Made by a program: the position numbers and the translations under genes
Source of the DNA: Lewinellaceae bacterium
Lineage (GTDB): Bacteria > Bacteroidota > Bacteroidia > Chitinophagales > Saprospiraceae
DNA length: 37,004 nucleotides
Direction: 5' to 3'
Assembly: GCA_024642625.1 (NCBI GenBank)
Contig: JAHEAU010000008.1
Location: forward strand, 1-37,004
Part shown: in pieces, positions 33,088 through 37,004 of the stretch
Numbering within the stretch: the first letter of the stretch is position 1
Layout: each line of letters begins with the position of its first letter
The notes under the pieces: generated by a model
Databases searched by the model: none
Told to the model about the DNA's origin: nothing
What the model saw: the letters and a program-made list of their open reading frames with translations, nothing else

Positions 33088-34242
33088 TCAATCCACCACC
33101 ATCGTCGCTACATTCAGCTCCTGCTGCTCCAGCGTTTCGGGTAGATCACGGTAGCCGTATTGCTGGTCGCGCAACTGCGGACGATACCCTGCATCACGGA
33201 TGGCCTGCTGGATGCCATTGGCCGTGAAACGGAACGGTGCTCCCGCCGCACTGACCACGTTCTCCTCGATCATGATGCTGCCGAAGTCGTTGGCGCCGGA
33301 ATGGAGACAGACCTGCGCCACCTGTTTGCCCACCGTCAGCCAGGAAGCCTGGACGTTGATGATGTTGGGCAGCATGATGCGGCTCATGGCAATCATCCGG
33401 ATATACTCATCACCTGTACAGGTGTTGCGGGCGCGCTTCATATTCTTGAGCATGGTATCCTCATCCTGGAAGGGCCAGGGGATGAATGCGAGGAAGCCCT
33501 TGGCATCTGCCGGTTTTTTATCCTGGACCTCTCGCAGTCGGACGAAGTGTTCCATCCGCTCGAGGTTGGTCTCAATATGACCGAACATCATCGTAGCAGA
33601 GGTGGTCAACCGCAACTGGTGCGCGGCTTCCATCACGGCTAGCCACTCTTCACCATTGCACTTGCCTTTGGAGATGAGGCGCCTTACCCGATCGTCCAGG
33701 ATTTCGGCTCCCGCACCGGGCAAGGAATCCAGTCCGGCATCCATCAACGCTTGTAAGACCTCGGTATGTGTGCTCTTCTCCAGTTTGGTAATGTGCGCAA
33801 TCTCGGGAGGTCCCAGGGCGTGCAACTTCAGATTGGGGTAGAGCGACTTGAGTTCCTTGAACAGTTTGACATAATACTCCAGTCCCAGATCGGGGTGATG
33901 ACCACCCTGGAGGAGGAGTTGTTCTCCGCCCAGACGAAAGGTCTCCTCGATCTTCTGCTTGTATTCTTCAATCGTAGTGATATACGCCTCTTCATGCCCG
34001 GGGCGGCGGTAGAAGTTGCAGAACTTGCAATTCGCCACACAGACATTGGTGGTATTGGAATTGCGATCAATGATCCAGGTAACCACATCATTGGGCACAT
34101 GATGCATCCGCAATTGGTGACCCACATACATCAACTCCGCTGTTGAGGCCCGTTCGAAGAGGAAGACACCCTCCTCAGCTGTGAGATGATCGCGTTGAAG
34201 TCCCCGCTGGAGGAGATCATGTATATGCATAGCGTCTGTCAT
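33088..34242 (-). CDS. mqnC: Cyclic dehypoxanthinyl futalosine synthase (MqnC)
   Basis: A radical-SAM enzyme of the futalosine route to menaquinone that cyclises dehypoxanthinyl futalosine. It has 384 residues from the ATG at 34242. The radical-SAM cluster ligands are Cys68-x3-Cys72-x2-Cys75 in NVCVANCKFCNFYRR. Also visible are GGEQLLLQGGHHPDLGLEYY, LPGAGAEILDDRVR, MMFGHIET and the C-terminal NDFGSIMIEENVVSAAGA, which points to MqnC rather than MqnE. It implies menaquinone-based respiration. A TACCTTTG box ends 10 nt before the ATG; the alternative start at 34308 would lie upstream of it. It lies 87 nt after paaG and may have both its own promoter and read-through. Confidence 0.92.
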   Translation of the reverse strand: MTDAMHIHDLLQRGLQRDHLTAEEGVFLFERASTAELMYVGHQLRMHHVPNDVVTWIIDRNSNTTNVCVANCKFCNFYRRPGHEEAYITTIEEYKQKIEETFRLGGEQLLLQGGHHPDLGLEYYVKLFKELKSLYPNLKLHALGPPEIAHITKLEKSTHTEVLQALMDAGLDSLPGAGAEILDDRVRRLISKGKCNGEEWLAVMEAAHQLRLTTSATMMFGHIETNLERMEHFVRLREVQDKKPADAKGFLAFIPWPFQDEDTMLKNMKRARNTCTGDEYIRMIAMSRIMLPNIINVQASWLTVGKQVAQVCLHSGANDFGSIMIEENVVSAAGAPFRFTANGIQQAIRDAGYRPQLRDQQYGYRDLPETLEQQELNVATMVVD

Positions 34243-34252
34243 TGTGGGTGGG

Positions 34253-34260
34253 CAAAGGTA
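34253..34260 (-). promoter_or_regulatory. Putative -7 promoter box of mqnC
   Basis: On the minus strand TACCTTTG (34260-34253), the same exact word as at the aconitase gene, 10 nt before the ATG at 34242. Confidence 0.5.
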
Positions 34261-34329
34261 CAACCTCAGAACGAAGCCAGAAGTTTTGGTATTAATTCCA
34301 GCAAGCATCCAGTCATTCAGCTGCTTGTC

Positions 34330-35106
34330 TTACTCCCCTTTAAACTCCGGCCTCCTTTTTTCCAAAAATGCGGCTACTCCTTCCTTGTAGTCATGGGTCT
34401 CACCGGCCATGGTCTGCAAGCGGTCTTCCAAGCCAAGCTGGCTATCCAGATCATGATGCATGGACATATTTAAAGCCTGCTTGGTCAAGGCCAGACCACG
34501 CGTGGGCATGGCAGCCATCTGTCGGGCCAGAGCAGCAAACTCCATCGGGAAAGACTCCTGGTTGTACACTTTGTAGAGCATGCCCCAGGCCAGGGCATCG
34601 GCTGCAGACACTTTGTCGCCCGTCATCATCACGGCCGAAGCCCGTTGAAAGCCGATCAGTCGGGGCAGGAAAAATGTCCCTCCACTATCTGGGATGAGGC
34701 CGATCTTGGAAAAGGCCTGGATGAAGGAGGCCGCTTCTGAAGCAACGACGATGTCGGATGCCAGCGCAATATTGGCACCGGCACCGGCGGCCACACCGTT
34801 CACAGCAGCGATGACCGGTTTTTCGATCTTCCGTATCCGCTGGATGATGGGGTTATAATGCTCCTGCAGGATGGTTGGCAAGGATGGGCCATTGGGATCA
34901 GTGACCTCCTGCAGATCTTGTCCGGCACAAAAGGCACGGCCACTCCCCGTGATCACGATACAACGGACATCCGGATCTGCTGCGCAGTCGTCCAGATGCT
35001 GTTGCAGGGACAGGGCCATTTCTCGATTGAAACTGTTGAAGACATCGGGGCGGTTGAGGGTCAAAATGGCTACCTGGCCATCACGTGTTTTCAGAATGGA
35101 GCTCAT
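34330..35106 (-). CDS. paaG: Enoyl-CoA hydratase/isomerase, PaaG-like (phenylacetate pathway)
   Basis: A 258-residue crotonase-fold enzyme. In aerobic phenylacetate breakdown PaaG converts ring-1,2-epoxyphenylacetyl-CoA to the oxepin. The oxyanion-hole segments are FCAGQDL (59-65) and VNGVAAGAGANIALASD (102-118). AFSKIGLIPDSGGTFFLPRL, with Asp140, matches the PaaG type, whose acid is Asp, rather than the paired Glu of hydratases. The end LEKRRPEFKGE is standard. It lies on the same strand as paaD and paaC but is separated from paaD by a 731-nt repeat-rich gap, so it may be transcribed separately. Another crotonase role is possible without genetics. Confidence 0.9.
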   Translation of the reverse strand: MSSILKTRDGQVAILTLNRPDVFNSFNREMALSLQQHLDDCAADPDVRCIVITGSGRAFCAGQDLQEVTDPNGPSLPTILQEHYNPIIQRIRKIEKPVIAAVNGVAAGAGANIALASDIVVASEAASFIQAFSKIGLIPDSGGTFFLPRLIGFQRASAVMMTGDKVSAADALAWGMLYKVYNQESFPMEFAALARQMAAMPTRGLALTKQALNMSMHHDLDSQLGLEDRLQTMAGETHDYKEGVAAFLEKRRPEFKGE

Positions 35107-35382
35107 GCTTGTTCTTTGGTTTAAAAATAGGGCAACTATCCCGGAAGGTTATCTTTCTGAAGTAAACGATATGAATGTCATACCAACTTTTCTTCCAAAT
35201 GCACTAATCCACATCCGTCCTAAATAATTCCGATTCACTCGAAGTTGTGGGAGTCAGTTTTCCATTCTTTGTAATCGTTCCTTTTTTTATAAAAAGACTA
35301 CTGCTGGCCCGCCTTAAGCCAGGGCATAATCAGGCAGGTCAAGTACGCTGAGCCCAACTTTTCCATGAGAGCATCCAGATGA

Positions 35383-35402
35383 GAAACCATTAAAATGGTT
35401 TC
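35383..35402. repeat. 20-bp palindrome
   Basis: GAAACCATT (35383-35391), AA, AATGGTTTC (35394-35402): perfect inverted repeat, no T-run beyond. A looser relative, GACCATTATGGT, lies near 35730. Confidence 0.7.
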
Positions 35403-35420
35403 ATGTTTTCCGGACCTTAG

Positions 35421-35460
35421 AATACCCAAGGTTAAAACCCTGGGCTACATTGACCTTGTT
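35421..35460. repeat. CCCAAGGTT/AACCCTGGG element, copy A
   Basis: AATACCCAAGGTTA, then AACCCTGGGCTAC with TTGnCnTTGTT behind. Arms pair with one mismatch over a 2-nt loop. Shares both ends with copy B at 35620. Confidence 0.7.
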
Positions 35461-35551
35461 TAATGATATTTTTACAAATTTCTGGTTCTTAACACTTATT
35501 AATGCATCAATCTCTTCAAATGGAATCAGACCAGGATGATAAAATCGGCTA

Positions 35552-35617
35552 TTTGAATTTAGTACTTGAGATTTAGTTTTTGTTTGGGATTTGGGACTTG
35601 AACATTGGTGCTTCCCC
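35552..35617. repeat. T-rich array with 7-nt period, first
   Basis: YTT words begin at 35558, 65, 72, 79, then 83, 90, 97, 35604 and 35611: two runs in 7-nt steps with one 4-nt phase slip. Ends with the 14-mer ATTGGTGCTTCCCC (35604-35617). Confidence 0.65.
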
Positions 35618-35619
35618 CC

Positions 35620-35680
35620 AATACCCAGGGTTATCCTCCTCGGTGGATGAAAAACCCTGGGCTACTTGGGCTTTGTTGGG
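35620..35680. repeat. CCCAGGGTT/AACCCTGGG element, copy B
   Basis: CCCAGGGTT (35624-35632) and AACCCTGGG (35653-35661) are perfect 9-bp arms; an inner ATCC/GGAT pair extends the stem. Followed by CTACTTGGGCTTTGTT, matching CTACATTGACCTTGTT in copy A. Confidence 0.75.
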
Positions 35681-35761
35681 TGAGTTGCCAAAAAATTTTG
35701 TTGTCTTATCTATTGTGTCGATCCATTTAAATGACTTGAGACCATTATGGTTTTTTGGTCA

Positions 35762-35836
35762 TTTGAATTTGACGTTTGGGATTTGTTTGTCATTTGCCTG
35801 CCGGTAGGCAGGGGATTTATATATTGGTGCTTCCCC
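35762..35836. repeat. T-rich array with ~7-nt period, second, with CCTGCC hairpin
   Basis: TTTG starts at 35762, 68, 75, 82, 86 and 93, mostly 7 nt apart. The hairpin CCTGCC-GGTA-GGCAGG spans 35797-35812. It ends with the same 14-mer ATTGGTGCTTCCCC (35823-35836), 1 nt before the paaD stop. Confidence 0.65.
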
Positions 35837-35837
35837 T

Positions 35838-36311
35838 TCAATGACACTTGAAATGATCAAACGGCTCCTTGCAATCCTGGCATTGCCAGAGGGATTTACA
35901 GGCCGTTGATCCAAACTGGGAGAGCAATTTGGTGGTGGCCGATCCGCATTGTGGACAATTCGGGATTTCCTGATTTTTTTTGGGTGGGGCGATACCGAAT
36001 TTTTCCAATTTGGCCATGCCCTCTTCGGTGATCCAATCCGTCGTCCAGGCCGGACTCAACACGGTTTTGATCTTCACGTCTTTGTATCCGGCCTCCTTGA
36101 GGGCAGCCATGATCTGGACCTCGATCATGTGCATCGCCGGACAGCCAGAATAGGTGGGGGTGATGACTACTTCGACCCCACTATCAGTCAGATGCACATC
36201 CCGGATGATGCCCAGATCGGCGACAGTCAACACCGGGATCTCCGGATCAACCACCGTTTCCAGCAGAGTCCAGACAGAGGCGATGTCGGTGGCCGTTTTC
36301 ATGGTTACCAT
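35838..36311 (-). CDS. paaD: 1,2-phenylacetyl-CoA epoxidase subunit PaaD
   Basis: A 157-residue protein required for the phenylacetyl-CoA epoxidase complex, probably in iron-sulphur maturation. The N-terminal MIP18/DUF59 domain (about 13-90) shows VVDPEIPVLTVADLGIIRDV and TPTYSGCPAMHMIE with a conserved Cys. The C-terminus holds a zinc ribbon: CPQCGS and CQDC, plus ACKS between them. The order of domains and the fit beside paaC identify it. The start could be the ATG at 36311 (7-nt overlap with paaC) or at 36302 (2 nt after the paaC stop); both keep translational coupling. The usual next gene, reductase paaE, is not found downstream; a repeat-rich gap follows instead. Confidence 0.94.
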   Translation of the reverse strand: MVTMKTATDIASVWTLLETVVDPEIPVLTVADLGIIRDVHLTDSGVEVVITPTYSGCPAMHMIEVQIMAALKEAGYKDVKIKTVLSPAWTTDWITEEGMAKLEKFGIAPPKKNQEIPNCPQCGSATTKLLSQFGSTACKSLWQCQDCKEPFDHFKCH

Positions 36312-37004
36312 TCCAGACCCGGATAAGCCCGTTGCATGTATTGCAGGTCCGCCAGCATGTGACCCAGGTGTTCGGTATGGATACCAGTCTTGCCGCCCGA
36401 TTGAATTGCCGGGTCTTCCGGTAGCACCAGGGTGGCCTCACGGATGGTGTCGGTGATAGTCCGCTCCCACTCTTCACGAATGTATTCCGGACTGGCCAGT
36501 ACGCCAGCATCGATCAGGCGTTGTTCGAACGGAGCCGGCATCAACAATTCAAGACGATACATCCACGCTTCATCCAGGGCTACCTGCATGCGGAGCTGAC
36601 TTTCTTCTGTGCCATCACCAAGGCGCAGCATCCATTCGCTGCTCCACTTCAGGTGATAGGTTGCCTCCTTGACCGCTTTGCCAGCGATATCTCGGAGTCC
36701 CTCATCAGGAGAAGCTAACAGGGTTTTGAGAAAGGGTAAATGCCAGGCATCGAAGAGAAACTGGCGAGCGATGGTATGTGCAAAATCACCATTTGGCAAT
36801 TCCACAAGGAGGGCATTGGTGTACTCACGTTCCGTGCGCAAATAGGCCAGATCATCCTCGGTGCGGCCCTTGCCCTCGAGCTTGGCGGCATATTGATAAT
36901 AGAGTCTCGCTTGACCGATCAGGTCGAGGGAAATATTGGTCATGGCGATATCCTGCTCCAGGACAGGCCCGTGTCCGCACCATTCGCCAAGGCGATGGCC
37001 GAGC
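36305..37004 (-). CDS. paaC: 1,2-phenylacetyl-CoA epoxidase subunit PaaC (N-terminus beyond window)
   Basis: The structural, catalytically inactive partner of PaaA in the phenylacetyl-CoA epoxidase. The visible 233 codons end SGGKTGIHTEHLGHMLADLQ, then YMQRAYPGLEW, the family's C-terminus. An ATG at 36943 looks like a start, but the codons upstream read LGHRLGEWCGHGPVLEQDIA, in frame to the right edge. That matches the LGEWCGH segment of known PaaC proteins, so the gene is cut by the window edge, with perhaps 20 residues missing. Other markers: LIGQARLYYQYAAKLEG, LVELPNGDFAHTIARQFLFD and AVKEATYHLKWSSEW. paaA and paaB are expected upstream, beyond the window. The stop overlaps or nearly touches the paaD start. 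Confidence 0.95.
   Translation of the reverse strand, partial: LGHRLGEWCGHGPVLEQDIAMTNISLDLIGQARLYYQYAAKLEGKGRTEDDLAYLRTEREYTNALLVELPNGDFAHTIARQFLFDAWHLPFLKTLLASPDEGLRDIAGKAVKEATYHLKWSSEWMLRLGDGTEESQLRMQVALDEAWMYRLELLMPAPFEQRLIDAGVLASPEYIREEWERTITDTIREATLVLPEDPAIQSGGKTGIHTEHLGHMLADLQYMQRAYPGLEW

Larger units (their letters stand above)
35107..35837. other. Repeat-rich intergenic region between paaD and paaG
   Basis: 731 nt without coding character. It holds a 20-bp palindrome (35383-35402), two inverted-repeat elements (35421-35460, 35620-35680), two T-rich arrays with 7-nt period, a CCTGCC/GGCAGG hairpin and a duplicated 14-mer. Short frames inside it lack any domain. Confidence 0.75.

Noticed and set aside
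33088-34242. MqnE (aminofutalosine synthase) or CofG/H-type radical SAM enzyme
   Set aside because: The DFGSIMIEENVVSAAGA segment and NVCVANCKFCNFYRR fit MqnC best; MqnE has a different cysteine-motif context.
36941-36943. ATG as true start of paaC
   Set aside because: Upstream in-frame codons encode the conserved LGEWCGH segment of PaaC; the gene is truncated by the window edge.

Overview
The window looks like a chromosomal stretch of a Bacteroidota member, most likely of the Saprospiria type. This is inferred from several signs: outer-membrane TonB receptors carrying N-terminal carboxypeptidase-regulatory-like domains, many TAnnTTTG-type promoter elements (the Bacteroidota -7 box) just upstream of starts, a futalosine-pathway menaquinone gene, and M13 and M1 exported peptidases. 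I see no tRNA, rRNA, CRISPR array, insertion sequence or phage module. Most of the window is ordinary core and envelope gene content.

Layout. 1-6151 (minus): a 1234-residue TonB-dependent receptor followed 29 nt later by a very large exported protein that runs off the left edge. 6365-11023: a D-2-hydroxyacid dehydrogenase, a flavin-reductase-like protein (plus strand), folA and an M13 metallopeptidase. 11201-16277 (plus): a FecA-like iron receptor with a perfect palindrome directly before its start, aconitase and mscL. 16847-20241 (minus): a TonB receptor with a Cys-Cys motif in its plug, preceded by a small cysteine-rich exported protein (probable metal-handling pair), and an exported protein of unknown function. 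20275-26276 (plus): an M1 peptidase with a C-terminal barrel-like region, an mscS-rlmI-acylphosphatase run and an OmpH/Skp-like protein. 26425-31897 (minus): an AT-hook histone-like protein, mtaB, a PepSY-like lipoprotein, and an ECF sigma factor translationally coupled to a membrane-spanning protein with an outer-membrane barrel domain. 32229-32771 (plus): a YdjM-like membrane protein. 33088-37004 (minus): mqnC, paaG, paaD and a paaC that is cut by the right edge. The last three belong to aerobic phenylacetyl-CoA catabolism.

Intergenic DNA changes character at about 31.9 kb. From there to 35.84 kb the spacers carry G/A-rich or T-rich words repeated with a 7-nt period, several short perfect hairpins and two copies of a CCCAGGGTT/AACCCTGGG inverted repeat. 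The spacers of the first 30 kb contain almost none of this, apart from one small degenerate repeat near 16.5 kb. These arrays, the M1 peptidase-barrel fusion, the Cys-rich protein/TonB receptor pair, the sigma factor/barrel pair and the FecA-linked palindrome are the items most worth a second look.

Several starts were moved inward from the longest reading frame because a TAnnTTTG element lies within or before the longer frame, or because a signal peptide or conserved N-terminus begins at the inner ATG. These are the hydroxyacid dehydrogenase, aconitase, mscS, ompH, mtaB, mqnC, the second TonB receptor, the lipoprotein and the YdjM-like protein. paaC was extended to the window edge because the codons upstream of its apparent ATG encode conserved PaaC sequence.
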